Notes: generated by a model not told the origin, from the sequence alone. Shown: positions 26,201 to 35,134, counted from the stretch's first letter. The stretch: 64,000 nucleotides of DNA from Aliiroseovarius sp. M344 (GCF_025140835.1 NZ_CP081153.1:868001-932000), one strand, 5' to 3'. Program-made: numbers and translations.

Positions 26201-26717
26201 TTTCGGGATGCTGCAGATCGCTTGGAAGCACAAATCCGCATTCTTTGAACGCCGCGCAGTTGGGATGGTTTCGATACCGGATTTGGTTTTGTTCGGTGCG
26301 GTGTTTTCATTGTTCGCGCCAATTGCGGATATCGTGATGGTCGTCAACTTAATCGCTCTGGCGGAGCATTTTACAGATGCGCCACAAATGCCGTTTGAGA
26401 GTTCCACTGTTGTAGTCGCAATTTCCTATATTGCTTATCTGCTTTCTGACCTCGTGCTCGCGACCATTGCCTTTGGCCTTGAGCCAAAAGAAAACAAGCG
26501 GCTGCTGCCCTGGGTTCTGACCCAGAGGTTTTTCTATCGCCAGATATACTGGATGGTGGCCTTGCGTTCGATCGCTAGGGCCGTGACCGGGCGTTTTACC
26601 GGGTGGCGCAAGATCACTAGAACCTCGTCGATCAACTTGGCAAACACCCTTGGCCTGCCGAGAGATCAGGTAAGGGTTGTGTTGACCGACAAGAAGACGC
26701 CTAAGGATTCAAATTAA
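23247..26717 (+). CDS. Multidomain membrane protein: GH18-like + NodB deacetylase + family 2 glycosyltransferase
   Basis: About 1156 residues from a TTG start at 23247, which follows AGGGAACC. No in-frame ATG exists between the divergent gene and the first membrane helix. Order: membrane helix (about 28-50); GH18-like region (about 125-440) with the strand FDGLCLDFAGAG; NodB polysaccharide deacetylase (about 500-690) with TFDDGPN, HTYTHP and RAPYG; membrane helices (about 720-755); GT2 domain (about 765-985) with VLIPAYCEE, VIDDGSTDE, AIDADT, EDADLTV and QRLRWH; then more helices. It should build a beta-linked (amino)sugar polymer while its exported domains trim or deacetylate it. Confidence 0.87.
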   Translation: MKNTKETKGGSSNKPIFFDPTSHRLVFFSVFSIVFLIFGLVWFALFFVHLLGSELPLFSAETTSTSIEGAPSDYSQLSPDWQGQTETSAPSTQGAINWTDTINDSASPNVEVAQQRDIQKTIVHAFIPHWSIAGMVETRANIAAVDVLLPEWFSLDHQSGEITALPAAQRDKLRDVWLQQREHVKLIPVLTSGLNQSDEGVQWLTSAKQRNELIKSLSSLMNEKEFDGLCLDFAGAGAIRAEEIAAFLLAVKAEFHRWGKESCIVAEIDDALLMHPKAADLADRLVVLAFQEPGPFSGPTPLAPLDWYEEKLSVLLDSIPAEKLVIALGNFGMDWVSGMPNPEYLTFFDITEAVDRNKGSIGMDRESLNSEASFSDAQGRRHQIWFLDALSAHNQLARTPLDRIGGVAIWPVTGGDPGIWELLSPGFPELNTASSLLQKIGQASHVRYTGQGPLLTVQNPATPGRRILAKDPEGGLITDANYLELPRAFTVSLSGALPKNSAVLTFDDGPNKKYTPKILDILKEYNVPAVFFVVGNRVQISPGIARRIVEEGHELGVHTYTHPNVADISDLRLKLELHASQELIESVSGLNTNLFRAPYGFDENPETPKEASVLSLLTNERYVVVGIEIDSTDWTRPGADKIVETVTSLVQSGQGNVILFHDAGGDREQTVLALPKIIEALDGMGVSIVPLSSVTGQGAGFQSGEVAQAQDQISTYSFWFIRSLKTAITAVFFFLITVGIVRSLAVLVLALIKERRVHKSGDAKLPVTVLIPAYCEETVITKSVTSVLQSTYPIEQVIVIDDGSTDETAKVVVEHFGSDPRVRLVRQRNQGKAEALNHGIGLIDTPVFVAIDADTIIAPDAIGQLVKHFNDAKVGAVAGNVKVGNRRNLLTRLQAIEYITAQNLDRRAFEVLNGIMVVPGSIGAWRTDAVKVSGGYTTQTLVEDADLTVSIIRNGYQVVFEPKAHAFTEAPETIPQWMRQRLRWHFGMLQIAWKHKSAFFERRAVGMVSIPDLVLFGAVFSLFAPIADIVMVVNLIALAEHFTDAPQMPFESSTVVVAISYIAYLLSDLVLATIAFGLEPKENKRLLPWVLTQRFFYRQIYWMVALRSIARAVTGRFTGWRKITRTSSINLANTLGLPRDQVRVVLTDKKTPKDSN

Positions 26718-26731
26718 GCCCCCGCGGGCTT
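26716..26731 (+). terminator. Short hairpin between convergent genes
   Basis: AAGCCC pairs with GGGCTT around CCGC, overlapping the stop of the glycosyltransferase fusion. No T-tract follows on either side, so termination is possible but weakly supported. Confidence 0.35.
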
Positions 26732-26798
26732 ATGCAAAAGCATCTGCGCGTACGCACCACATCCGAGGTGGCGCGTTTTCAGTCGGTGCTCCGGCGCG

Positions 26799-27269
26799 TC
26801 AGCTACAGACTTGGAACTTTACAGCACCTGAACCAGAGCCGAACCGTTGCATCGTGTATTTTTCGATATCAATGAGATAGCCATCGCCACCCAGATTATT
26901 GGTGCAGCAGCCGTTGCAGTCTGAATCAGAGCACAAATCGAGCACGTCCACCATTATCTCTCGGCCACCCTGGCGCAAGCGCAACGACTTTCCACCATAC
27001 TGGCGCCAGTGCTTCTCATGGACTGCCGCGATGTTGGATTTTGCCACCCAATTCTCGGTTTTTTTGCCTCGCACGCCATAGAACTGTCCTGCCCACTTGC
27101 AGCCGTTATATTTGACGCATTCAGTGCTGCCGGGGTCGGGGTAGCTTTCGTAGTTCGTCAGCTTTGCCGTTCGCCACTCACCTTCACAGGTCTTCTCGGC
27201 CATCGCGGCGGGCGCGAAAAACAAGAGTGTCAGAAACAAAAAATGCTTAATCACTTTCAGCATCGTCAT
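26799..27269 (-). CDS. Secreted cysteine-rich protein, double-psi-beta-barrel-like
   Basis: About 156 residues with a signal peptide (HFLFLTLLFFAPAAMA, cleavage before EKTC near residue 24). The mature part has eight or more Cys, including CSDSDCNGCC. The C-terminal pattern VDVLDLCSDSDC, then GYLIDIEKYTMQRFG, then VKFQVC resembles expansin/barwin/RlpA-type double-psi barrels, in which the DIE segment carries the conserved acid. Such folds bind or cleave cell-wall glycans. The start at 27269 follows AAGGAGAG. The fold is inferred from pattern only. Confidence 0.65.
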   Translation of the reverse strand: MTMLKVIKHFLFLTLLFFAPAAMAEKTCEGEWRTAKLTNYESYPDPGSTECVKYNGCKWAGQFYGVRGKKTENWVAKSNIAAVHEKHWRQYGGKSLRLRQGGREIMVDVLDLCSDSDCNGCCTNNLGGDGYLIDIEKYTMQRFGSGSGAVKFQVCS

Positions 27270-27820
27270 TTTGCTCTCCTTGATCCGGGGCATATGCTCG
27301 CTTTCCTCAGTTCCAATTCAATAGAACGCGAGCGATTTCTAAGTTAGCCCCCTGCGGGTCAGAGTGATCTGGAAGCCGTGAATGTATTATCTAAGCGCGA
27401 AAAAACAACCCTTAGGCTCCAGAAGTTTCTCTTTCATTTAGTCGAATTGATCATGTTTTGCTTCTATATCGGCAATATCACGGGCAAATCGGCGTCGTTC
27501 CGCTTCTGTCACTAATTGGGAATTAGATCATAATTATGTTCGATTGATGGTTTCCATCTGTGCCAGCGGTTTCATCCAGTTGGAATTTCGACGAGGCCAT
27601 GATCGTCAAAGCGGCCGCAACAACGGTGCGCCAACAAAACCCACTGTAACCCGTGTGCTGTTAATAATATCGGGTAGTGAGTTGGGCATGATGATGTGAC
27701 GCATGTTCTGAATCTTGCTTGCGCGATGTAAATAGTCCGCCTGGGCTTTCGAGCCTGCCCGAGAGGCCACAACTCTCGCCAGCGAGTGCACCAGCGAGAG
27801 TTCGTTTAAGTTGCGTGACC
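27270..27820. other. Intergenic region downstream of the sugar ABC transporter operon
   Basis: About 550 bases without a supported gene. It contains the hairpin at 27771-27802. Minus-strand frames around 27572-27870 overlap the ABC gene or each other and have no ribosome site. Confidence 0.45.
27771..27802 (-). terminator. Probable terminator hairpin of the ABC transporter operon
   Basis: AACTCTCGC at 27771-27779 pairs perfectly with GCGAGAGTT at 27794-27802 around a 14-base loop, beginning about 18 bases after the stop of the ATP-binding gene. A T-tract is missing, so it may act as an mRNA 3'-end stabiliser instead of a classical terminator. Confidence 0.45.
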
Positions 27821-28609
27821 TTAGACAGTGCCGCCCAAGCTGCCTTCCAAGGCAACAAGTTCCTGGCCACCCGCCATCAGGTCCTGCAATTCTTCCGGCG
27901 TTATCTGACCGCGTTGGGCCGTTCCCAGCGTTTGCCCCCGGTTCAGAACTGTGAACCGGTCGCCGACTGCCATGGCGTGGCGCACATTGTGCGTGATAAA
28001 CACGACCGCAATGCCTTGCTTGCGAACCTTGGCTACAGTGGCCAATACGTTCGCTGTCTGGCGCACGCCCAAAGCCGAGGTTGGCTCATCAAGGATCAGT
28101 ACCTTGGCACCGAAATGGACGGCACGGGCAATCGCCACCGTCTGACGCTCGCCGCCGGACAAGGTGCCCACCGCTTGATCAGGGCCGCGCAGGTTGATAC
28201 CCATTTTGCTCATCTCTTCCATGGTGACCCGATTTGCGTAATCGTGATCGAAGAAATTGAGCGGCCCCACCTTTTTCACCGGCTCATTACCCATGAAAAA
28301 GTTCCGACTGACTGACATCAGCGGGATCATCGCCAGATGCTGGTGCACTGTCGCGATCCCTGCTGCAATCGCGTCGCGTGGGTCAGCGAAATGCAACGGC
28401 TTACCTTCAAATTCGATCTCGCCTTTGGTGGGTTGGTGCACACCGGACATGGTTTTGATGAAGGTCGATTTACCGGCGCCGTTGTCGCCCAGAAGGCAGT
28501 GGCACTCGCCCGGAAAAACATCAAGCGACACTCCGGCCAAAGCAATAACGGACCCGAAATGCTTTTCGATATTCTTCATTTGGATGATTGGTGCGTGTTC
28601 GGGATTCAT
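27821..28609 (-). CDS. Sugar ABC transporter ATP-binding protein (CUT2, single NBD)
   Basis: A 262-residue ATPase with Walker [10 protein letters not shown] near residue 40, signature [14 protein letters not shown] near 150, Walker [12 protein letters not shown] near 170, and the switch His in [10 protein letters not shown] near 205. It has one nucleotide-binding domain, like FrcA-type sugar importers, unlike the duplicated RbsA type. It powers import with the permease at 28611 and the binding protein at 29823; the order on the minus strand is binding protein, permease, ATPase. The iol genes beside it make inositol or a derivative the likely substrate. Confidence 0.92.
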   Translation of the reverse strand: MNPEHAPIIQMKNIEKHFGSVIALAGVSLDVFPGECHCLLGDNGAGKSTFIKTMSGVHQPTKGEIEFEGKPLHFADPRDAIAAGIATVHQHLAMIPLMSVSRNFFMGNEPVKKVGPLNFFDHDYANRVTMEEMSKMGINLRGPDQAVGTLSGGERQTVAIARAVHFGAKVLILDEPTSALGVRQTANVLATVAKVRKQGIAVVFITHNVRHAMAVGDRFTVLNRGQTLGTAQRGQITPEELQDLMAGGQELVALEGSLGGTV

Positions 28610-28610
28610 A

Positions 28611-29732
28611 TCAACGCTCCCCTGTAATGATGCGACGGATATAGGTGTTCAGGATCACCGCAAACAGCAAGATCACACCAAGGAACACGCGGAAAAGGCT
28701 GCTTTCGACGCCCGCAAAGAACAACCCTTGCTGCACCACGCCGAAGATGAGCGCGCCTAGCGCGGCCCCCAGTACGGACCCGTAACCACCTGTTAGCAAG
28801 GCCCCGCCGATAACCACCGCGATGATTGCTTCGAACTCTTTCAGCAATCCCCGGTCAGACCCGGCAGAGCCAAATTCCATCACCTGGCAGGTCGCAAAAA
28901 CGCAGGCACAGAATGCTGTAAACATGAACATGCTGATCTTAACCTTATTTACGGGCACGCCTGAATTGCGGGCGGCTTCGGCATCGCCGCCAGCAGCAAA
29001 GATCCAGTTCCCGAACCGCGTTTTGGTCAACAGAATATGGCCAACAAAAACCAGAAGAATGGCCCAGATAATCAGCATGGGAATTCCATCGACCACGGGC
29101 TGACCTTTGCGGGTGCCACGCTCAAATGTGGCGATGATGCCAGCTTCTCCGAGCCATTCGAAAATGCCGCCCAAAACCTTGCCACCGAACATTGCGGCCA
29201 GCCAATCACCTTCGGCAACGTCTTTGATGCCACCGATGATCGTTTTCCGCTCAATCTGTTGCGGTAGGAAAATTGCAAAACCACGCAGAATGAACAGGAA
29301 GGCGAGGGTCACGATGAAACTTGGAAGTCCAGTACGAACAACGATGAAACCGTTAAGCCCCCCAATCGCGATACACAGGGCGAATGTCACAAGAATGGCC
29401 ATCCAGACAGGCCAACCCAATGTCACCGAGAAAATCGCGATCAACATGCCCGCAAAGCCGATCATTGAACCGACCGACAAGTCGAACTCGCCGGCGATCA
29501 TTAACAAGCAAGCACCAACGGCGATGATCATGAATTGCGCCGAGACGATCGACCAGTTCATGACCCCTTGGCTGTTGAACATGCCGCTGTCGAAAGCGAA
29601 TAGCAGAAAAAAGGTGAACACGGCGATGGTGCCTACGATACCGCCCAATTCGGGTCGGATCATGGCTTCGCGGAACCTGGAACGGGTCTTGATCCGTTCG
29701 TCGACCTCCGCTGGAGTTTGTGCGTTGGACAT
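28611..29732 (-). CDS. Sugar ABC transporter permease (CUT2)
   Basis: About 373 residues with eight to ten membrane helices. The family segment [16 protein letters not shown] (about 85-100) and the EAA-like region [19 protein letters not shown] are present, as is [17 protein letters not shown] near the end. Start at 29732 (MSNAQT) after GAGG; a longer frame to 29762 has no ribosome site. It forms the inner-membrane channel of the transporter. An insertion of about 70 residues between helices ([15 protein letters not shown] onward) is longer than in ribose permeases. Confidence 0.9.
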   Translation of the reverse strand: MSNAQTPAEVDERIKTRSRFREAMIRPELGGIVGTIAVFTFFLLFAFDSGMFNSQGVMNWSIVSAQFMIIAVGACLLMIAGEFDLSVGSMIGFAGMLIAIFSVTLGWPVWMAILVTFALCIAIGGLNGFIVVRTGLPSFIVTLAFLFILRGFAIFLPQQIERKTIIGGIKDVAEGDWLAAMFGGKVLGGIFEWLGEAGIIATFERGTRKGQPVVDGIPMLIIWAILLVFVGHILLTKTRFGNWIFAAGGDAEAARNSGVPVNKVKISMFMFTAFCACVFATCQVMEFGSAGSDRGLLKEFEAIIAVVIGGALLTGGYGSVLGAALGALIFGVVQQGLFFAGVESSLFRVFLGVILLFAVILNTYIRRIITGER

Positions 29733-29822
29733 AATAACCTCATGCGTCCTTGGATCGGACATGATGTTTCAGGATACAATAAGGGCGGCCAAATTGCTTC
29801 GGCCGCCCCTTTAGCGGTAAGT

Positions 29823-30773
29823 TTAGCGGTATTCCCCCGCAAACTCTTCAATTTTGGTCAACCCGTCCGCGGTTACGAAACCAGGGCCGGAGTTGATGTT
29901 GTTGCCCGGCAAAACGCCATAGCGGTGGAAGTTGGTCATCACCACAACTGGCAGGTAAGCCTGAAGGAAGGGTTGTTGGTCGATGCCCCACTGGATCACG
30001 CCGGACTTGATGCCCTTAACGATCTCGCCACCCAGGTCGAACGTCCCGAAGTAGATGTCACCGGCCATGCCGTTTTCTTCAAGCGCCAGCAGCGTCGGAT
30101 CGGCCGAGGTCGGCCCAAGCGTTAGAACCGCATCTGTGTCCGGGTTGGCTGAGAGATAAGCCAATACACGGTTTTTGATCTCGGCAGGGTCTTGGCCGGC
30201 GTCAATCATCTGGTCACCCAGTTCGATGCCCAGCCCGTCAGCAAAACCTTGGCAACGCTCTTGCGAGGACGGCTGTACAATATAGTGGTTTACGCAAAGG
30301 AAGCTGCCAATGCCATCGCCTTTGGCGCGCATACCGGCGGCATGGCCTGCATCATATTCCGGCTGACCGACATACATCAACGCGCCGACTTCGCGTGCCT
30401 GATCGGGCGTGCCAGTGTTCATGATGATCACGTCTACGCCGCTATCGACGGCCGCTTTGATCGGGCCACTCAGCACGTCATAATCGGCCAGGGTCGTAAT
30501 GATCCCGTTCGGGCCAGACGCCGCAGCCTGTTCGATGATCCGAGCCATATCGGCAAGGTCACCAGTTGGCGGGTTGCGGTATTCAACCTCTACACCCATC
30601 TGCTCGCCAGCAAGTGCGATGCCGTTCTTAATGGTGTTCCACCAGCTGTCACTGTCAGGCGCGTGGCTGACCAGAATGTATTTCTCTCCGTCCGCATGGG
30701 CGCTGGTGGCAGCCATCAGCGGGGCAGCGGCAACCGCCGTGACCAACGCCAGTTTTTTAATAAGTGAGTTCAT
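29823..30773 (-). CDS. Periplasmic sugar-binding protein of the CUT2 transporter (probable inositol)
   Basis: About 316 residues. A signal peptide (LALVTAVAAAPLMAATSAHA) ends before DGEKYILV near residue 25. The mature protein is a periplasmic-binding-protein type I (RbsB-like) fold: HAPDSDSWWNTIKNG, DVIIMNTGTPDQ, GIDQQPFLQAYLPV. GGAGG precedes the ATG. A palindromic operator (30860-30879) lies between it and the divergent LacI gene. The location beside iolD/E/C/B/G suggests it binds myo-inositol or an inositol derivative. Confidence 0.9.
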   Translation of the reverse strand: MNSLIKKLALVTAVAAAPLMAATSAHADGEKYILVSHAPDSDSWWNTIKNGIALAGEQMGVEVEYRNPPTGDLADMARIIEQAAASGPNGIITTLADYDVLSGPIKAAVDSGVDVIIMNTGTPDQAREVGALMYVGQPEYDAGHAAGMRAKGDGIGSFLCVNHYIVQPSSQERCQGFADGLGIELGDQMIDAGQDPAEIKNRVLAYLSANPDTDAVLTLGPTSADPTLLALEENGMAGDIYFGTFDLGGEIVKGIKSGVIQWGIDQQPFLQAYLPVVVMTNFHRYGVLPGNNINSGPGFVTADGLTKIEEFAGEYR

Positions 30774-30859
30774 CTTTTCCTCCCAGAAGTTCACCGATTT
30801 TAGGCGAAAGGGCGGTCTTCTCCGCCTCTTCGACTCAAGGTAAAGCACATCTGGCGACG

Positions 30860-30879
30860 TTTTGCAACCGGTTGCAAAA
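30860..30879. promoter_or_regulatory. LacI-family operator palindrome, copy 1
   Basis: TTTTGCAACCGGTTGCAAAA is a perfect 20-base palindrome with the central CG typical of LacI/GalR operators. It lies in the divergent region between the ABC binding-protein gene (minus) and the LacI gene (plus). The same core occurs at 35163-35180, so both promoters probably answer to the regulator at 30962. Confidence 0.85.
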
Positions 30880-30961
30880 AGTCTCCGGACAATTCATGCT
30901 GCACGTGTTTGTGAAACCGGATAAAAGGTTTGGAACAAGTTCCTAAAGGAGGATGTACCGC

Positions 30962-31969
30962 ATGGCCGTTACGTTGAAAGAGGTTGCAGCACGGGCTGGC
31001 GTTTCGCGCTCGGCGGTGTCGCGGACCTTCACCAACGGCGCATCGGTCTCCGACAAGATGCGTCGCAAAGTCGAGAAGGCCGCGCGCGAATTAGGCTACA
31101 GCCCGAATGCTTTGGCTTCCTCGCTCACAACTGGCCGCACGAAACTTATTGGTCTGGTGTCCAACAACTTCCACAACCCGATCTTCTTGCAGGTGTTCGA
31201 TCTGTTCACCCGTGGCCTTCAAGAAAGGGGATTGCGACCATTGTTGGTCAATCTGACCGATGAGATCGATCCAGAACAATCGGTCCGCATGCTGCGTCAG
31301 TATTCCGTTGATGGTGTGGTTGTTGCGTCGTCCACGCTTCCACCCGGCTTTGCCAAAGCGTTTCGTGACGCAGGCGTGCCGGTGGTCCATTCCTTTGGGC
31401 GTTATTCCTCTGCACCGCAGGTTCATGTGGTTGGTATCGACAATGTCGAATGTGGTCGCATGGCCGCCCGTTGCCTTGTTGAGCGCGGCTATGATCATAT
31501 TGCCTTCCTTGGTGGACCCGCAGACGCGACGTCTACCCAAGACCGGTTTTCCGGCTTTATGTCGGAGATGGCAGCACATCCCGAGATTCGGACCAGCCAC
31601 TCGTTTGCCGACGCCTATTCCTTCGACGCTGGTCGGAAAGAGATGCTGCGCCTTTTAGCTGATGCCCCGGCGCAGGCGTATTTCTGCGGCGATGACGTAT
31701 TGTCGATTGGAGCGCTTTCCGCAATTTCGGACAGCGGTTTATCCGTGCCGGACGACATTGGCGTCATCGGCCTGAACGACATGGAAATGGCGGGTTGGGA
31801 GAATATCGACCTGACTACAATCCATCAGCCGATCCGCCAAATTGTAACCTCGTCGATCGAGTTGATGGTTGCGATGTTGGACGAACCTGACAGATATCCC
31901 GAAGCCCGGATATTCCCCTGTTCGGTGGTCGAACGGGGCACTTTGCGCCCCGTCCTGGTCAGCTCATAA
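30962..31969 (+). CDS. LacI family regulator of the inositol/ABC transporter cluster
   Basis: A 335-residue LacI/GalR protein. The helix-turn-helix LKEVAARAGVSRSAVSRTF is at residues 4-22, the hinge ELGYSPNALASSL near 45-57, and the C-terminal sensor ends in IGVIGLNDMEMAGWENIDLTTIHQP. ATG 30962 was chosen because AAAGGAGG is well spaced from it, while the ATG at 30953 touches that site. Two copies of a perfect palindrome lie in this cluster's divergent promoters, one of them its own, so autoregulation is likely. The effector is probably inositol or a pathway intermediate. Confidence 0.92.
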   Translation: MAVTLKEVAARAGVSRSAVSRTFTNGASVSDKMRRKVEKAARELGYSPNALASSLTTGRTKLIGLVSNNFHNPIFLQVFDLFTRGLQERGLRPLLVNLTDEIDPEQSVRMLRQYSVDGVVVASSTLPPGFAKAFRDAGVPVVHSFGRYSSAPQVHVVGIDNVECGRMAARCLVERGYDHIAFLGGPADATSTQDRFSGFMSEMAAHPEIRTSHSFADAYSFDAGRKEMLRLLADAPAQAYFCGDDVLSIGALSAISDSGLSVPDDIGVIGLNDMEMAGWENIDLTTIHQPIRQIVTSSIELMVAMLDEPDRYPEARIFPCSVVERGTLRPVLVSS

Positions 31970-31971
31970 AC

Positions 31972-33105
31972 CTAGCGATACATCGGTGGACGCGCATCCA
32001 TCCAAGCACCGCCATTCTTGGCTGAGGCGACAGCAGTATGGACGGCCGCCATCGACCGCACCCCGTCGGCCGCGTTAGGCAGCCCGTCGCGGGTTTCGCC
32101 CCGGATGGCATCAGCCAGATCGCAATAGATATTTGCCACGGCCAAAGGAAACCCTTCAGGGTGAGCGATCGATACGCGCGACAAGCGCTGCGCATCTTCG
32201 TGCAATCCGCCTTCGCCTTTTTCGATGATCTGGGTCCGCCCGCCAACAGGTGTATAGATCAGTTGGTTCGGCTGTTCTGACGCCCACCGCAGGCCGCCGG
32301 TTTCACCGAAAACCTGTATATCAAAACCGTGCTGACGTCCGATCGCCACTGACGACGTCCAAAGCCGCCCGACGGTGCCGCTGGTCATGCGGAAATTGAC
32401 CATCGCGTCGTCTTCCAGTTCGCGGCTGGCGATGGTCGAGGCGAAATCAGCAGACAGCTTTTCGACCTCATCATCACAAATAAATCCTGCCATGTGCATC
32501 GCGTGGATACCGCAATCAGCGAATTGCCCCGATACACCAGCCATCGCGGGATCATAGCGCCAGCGCACCCGCGGATTGTCCGCGTCCGTTGCATCGCCGT
32601 GGTGGCCATGGCTGAAGTTCGTCACGACCAAGCGCACCTTGCCGATCTCGCCAGCGCGCACCATGGCGCGGGCCTGACGCACCATCGGATAAGCGGTGTA
32701 GCAATAGTTTACAGCGCAGATTTTGCCCGTCGCCTCGACCACGCGGACAATCTCTTCGCCTTCTGCCACGGTCATGGTCATCGGCTTTTCGCACAGCACA
32801 TTGAAGCCGGCCTCAAGAAAGGCTTTGGTGATTTCGAAATGCGTTGCGTTTGGGGTTGCCACGGTGACCAGATCGACCTTGTCGTCGCGCCCCTTTTCGC
32901 CCTCTAGCATCTCTTTCCAGTCGCCATAGGCGCGGTCAGCAGCGACGCCCAGTCGCTGGGCAAAATCACGACCCGCGTCGGGGCGATGATCAAAGGCACC
33001 AGCGGCCAGTTCAAACAGACCATCCGCCTGTGCGCCAAGGCGATGTGCGGGTCCGATCTGGCTGCCTTCGCCGCCACCTATCATACCCCATTTCAGTTTT
33101 TTCAT
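31972..33105 (-). CDS. Gfo/Idh/MocA family oxidoreductase
   Basis: A 377-residue NAD(P)-dependent dehydrogenase. The nucleotide-binding start is GMIGGGEGSQIGPAHR at about 7-22, followed by the family motif CEKPMT near 115. DCGIHAMHMAGFI near 200 contains the active-site Asp and His region. It converges with the LacI gene, stops two bases apart, and is followed by the iolE-like gene on the same strand reading upstream. One of three Gfo/Idh enzymes in this cluster; likely an inositol, scyllo-inositol or related polyol dehydrogenase. Confidence 0.88.
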   Translation of the reverse strand: MKKLKWGMIGGGEGSQIGPAHRLGAQADGLFELAAGAFDHRPDAGRDFAQRLGVAADRAYGDWKEMLEGEKGRDDKVDLVTVATPNATHFEITKAFLEAGFNVLCEKPMTMTVAEGEEIVRVVEATGKICAVNYCYTAYPMVRQARAMVRAGEIGKVRLVVTNFSHGHHGDATDADNPRVRWRYDPAMAGVSGQFADCGIHAMHMAGFICDDEVEKLSADFASTIASRELEDDAMVNFRMTSGTVGRLWTSSVAIGRQHGFDIQVFGETGGLRWASEQPNQLIYTPVGGRTQIIEKGEGGLHEDAQRLSRVSIAHPEGFPLAVANIYCDLADAIRGETRDGLPNAADGVRSMAAVHTAVASAKNGGAWMDARPPMYR

Positions 33106-33117
33106 GTCAACGGCCCC

Positions 33118-34011
33118 TTAATTAAAGCCAATAGATTCAAGATATTCTCGGTTCTTGCGCGCATCGCCAACCGGGTCGGGGTCAAGTGTTGGATCACAGT
33201 CCTGCTCAACCGTGCACCAGCCTTGGAATCCTGCGTCCAACAACACCTGTCGCACAGCGGGGAAGTCGACATCGCCGTCGCCCAGATTGCAGAAAATTCC
33301 TTGCCCGCACGCGTCATAAAACCCCGTGCGTTTGGCGATTACATCCGCCTTCACGTCTGGAGAGATGTCCTTGAAGTGCATATAAGAAATCCGACCCACG
33401 TGGCGCTTCAGAAAGGCCACCGGGTCAAAGCCCGCGTAAGAATGGTGGCCTGTATCAAAGCAGATCTTAAGGATGCGTTCATCCACTTCATCCAGCAACC
33501 GTTCCAGTTCGGGCTCGAAATCCATGAAGCCGCCAGCATGGGCGTGAATGCCCACAGTCAGCCCATATTCTTCGGCTCCGATCCGTGCGCTTTCGGCGAT
33601 GCGGTCGCGATAGGCCGTCCACTCGGTTTTATCCATTTGTTCGGCTTCGTCGGCGCGACCAGCTGTCGGCGCGCGGCGTGGTGATATCGAGTCGATCAGC
33701 ACCAAATGCTGAGCACCATGCGCCTTTAAGGCGCGGGCCGTGCGATGGGTGGCGTCCAACACATCCTCCCATGCATCCGGATCATGATAAGCGCGAAAGA
33801 CCACGCCGCCGATCAGCTCCAAATCGTGTTTGGCCAAGCCCTCGGCCAAAACAGCCGGATCTTCAGGCATGAAGCCAACAGGACCCAGTTCGATGCCTTT
33901 ATAGCCCGCTGCAGCGCAGTCCTTGAGGACCGATTGCCAGCTGGGATTGCGCGGGTCTTGCGCAAATTCTACGCCCCAGGAACAGGGCGCATTGCCAATT
34001 CTGATTGTCAT
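33118..34011 (-). CDS. iolE: IolE-like inosose dehydratase / sugar phosphate isomerase-epimerase TIM barrel
   Basis: A 297-residue xylose-isomerase-like TIM barrel. It begins IRIGNAPCSWGVEF, typical of IolE. Metal-binding segments are visible in VGIHAHAGGFMDFE, ICFDTGHHSYAG, MHFKDI and the end GWCTVEQDCDP. IolE removes water from scyllo-inosose to form the diketone cleaved by IolD. It lies between two Gfo/Idh genes on the minus strand, divergent from the iolD operon. A sugar epimerase role is possible for some relatives, but the iol context favours inosose dehydratase. Confidence 0.8.
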   Translation of the reverse strand: MTIRIGNAPCSWGVEFAQDPRNPSWQSVLKDCAAAGYKGIELGPVGFMPEDPAVLAEGLAKHDLELIGGVVFRAYHDPDAWEDVLDATHRTARALKAHGAQHLVLIDSISPRRAPTAGRADEAEQMDKTEWTAYRDRIAESARIGAEEYGLTVGIHAHAGGFMDFEPELERLLDEVDERILKICFDTGHHSYAGFDPVAFLKRHVGRISYMHFKDISPDVKADVIAKRTGFYDACGQGIFCNLGDGDVDFPAVRQVLLDAGFQGWCTVEQDCDPTLDPDPVGDARKNREYLESIGFN

Positions 34012-34030
34012 CCAAGTGCCTTTCTGATGC

Positions 34031-35134
34031 TCAGAACGTTTCGATATCTTGCCAGCTCTCCGTACGGGACGAGGCCATGGCTGCCGCGATTACGCGGTTG
34101 ACCTCCATCCCGTCGCGAAAAGTTGGCCAAACAGGTTTGCCGGTTTCGATCGCGGTCAGGAAGTCGCGCGCTTCGATGATGATCTGGTCCTGGTATCCGG
34201 TGCCATGGCCGGGTCCCTGACAGAACGGAAGATAGTCCGGATGCGCGGGACCCGTCAGGATCTTGGTGAAGCCACGCGTCGCATCGGGGCCGTCCATTCG
34301 GTAAAGCCAGATCGCATTCTGATCCTCCTGATCAAACCGGATCGCGCCCTTGGTGCCGGTAACTTCATAGGCATACCCCATTTTGCGTCCCGTCGCGATA
34401 CGGCTGAAATACATCTGGCCCATCGCGCCATTTTCAAATCGGCACATCATTTGGGCGTGATCATCATTCGTGACCTGCCCGCCGGGGCGGGAGGTGTGCA
34501 CAGTTTCGACAGTGGCCATCACGCGGGCAATCGGGCCCAGCAGGGCAAGGGCACCGTTTATCATGTGTGGGGCCAGATCGCCCAAGGTGCCATTGGCTTC
34601 TCCGGATGTGCGCCAAGTTGCCGGAGCAGCTGGGTCAGCATAGAAATCCTCTGTGTGCTCGCCGCGAAACCACGTGACGTCACCGATCGCGCCTTCTGCA
34701 ATCAACTGGCGGGCAAACTGGCTGGCCGGTGTGCGGATGTAGTTGAACCCGACCATGTTGGCCACACCCGATGCCTCGGCTGCGGCGACCATTGCCCGGC
34801 TGTCATCCAGCGATGCGCCCAGCGGTTTTTCGCAGAACACGGGCTTGCCAAGAGCAAACGCCGCTTCAGCAATATGGCGGTGGGTTTCTTGCGGGGTCGC
34901 AATGACAATCGCGTCGACCTTGGGGTCATTCACCAGTGTTTGCCAGTCATCTGTAGCGCGTTGAAATCCATATGCTGCGCGGTACTTTTCCGCACTGGCC
35001 GGTGTCGACGCGCAGACCATCTCTAGCCGGGGGCGCAAGGTGGTATCAAACACTGCGCCAACCGCAGACATGGCGACGGCGTGGGCTTTGCCCATATACC
35101 CGCCGCCAAGGATGCCGATCCCGATCTGAACCAT
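34031..35134 (-). CDS. Gfo/Idh/MocA family oxidoreductase
   Basis: About 367 residues. The start at 35134 (MVQIGIGILGGGYMGKAHA) follows GAGGGG; the much longer in-frame extension upstream runs antisense through iolD and was rejected. Motifs: GILGGGYMGKAHA near residues 7-19, CEKPLG near 105-110 and DLAPHMINGALALLG near 185. It should be the first gene of a minus-strand unit with iolE and the Gfo/Idh gene at 31972, driven from the operator at 35163. Likely acts on an inositol isomer or related cyclitol. Confidence 0.88.
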   Translation of the reverse strand: MVQIGIGILGGGYMGKAHAVAMSAVGAVFDTTLRPRLEMVCASTPASAEKYRAAYGFQRATDDWQTLVNDPKVDAIVIATPQETHRHIAEAAFALGKPVFCEKPLGASLDDSRAMVAAAEASGVANMVGFNYIRTPASQFARQLIAEGAIGDVTWFRGEHTEDFYADPAAPATWRTSGEANGTLGDLAPHMINGALALLGPIARVMATVETVHTSRPGGQVTNDDHAQMMCRFENGAMGQMYFSRIATGRKMGYAYEVTGTKGAIRFDQEDQNAIWLYRMDGPDATRGFTKILTGPAHPDYLPFCQGPGHGTGYQDQIIIEARDFLTAIETGKPVWPTFRDGMEVNRVIAAAMASSRTESWQDIETF

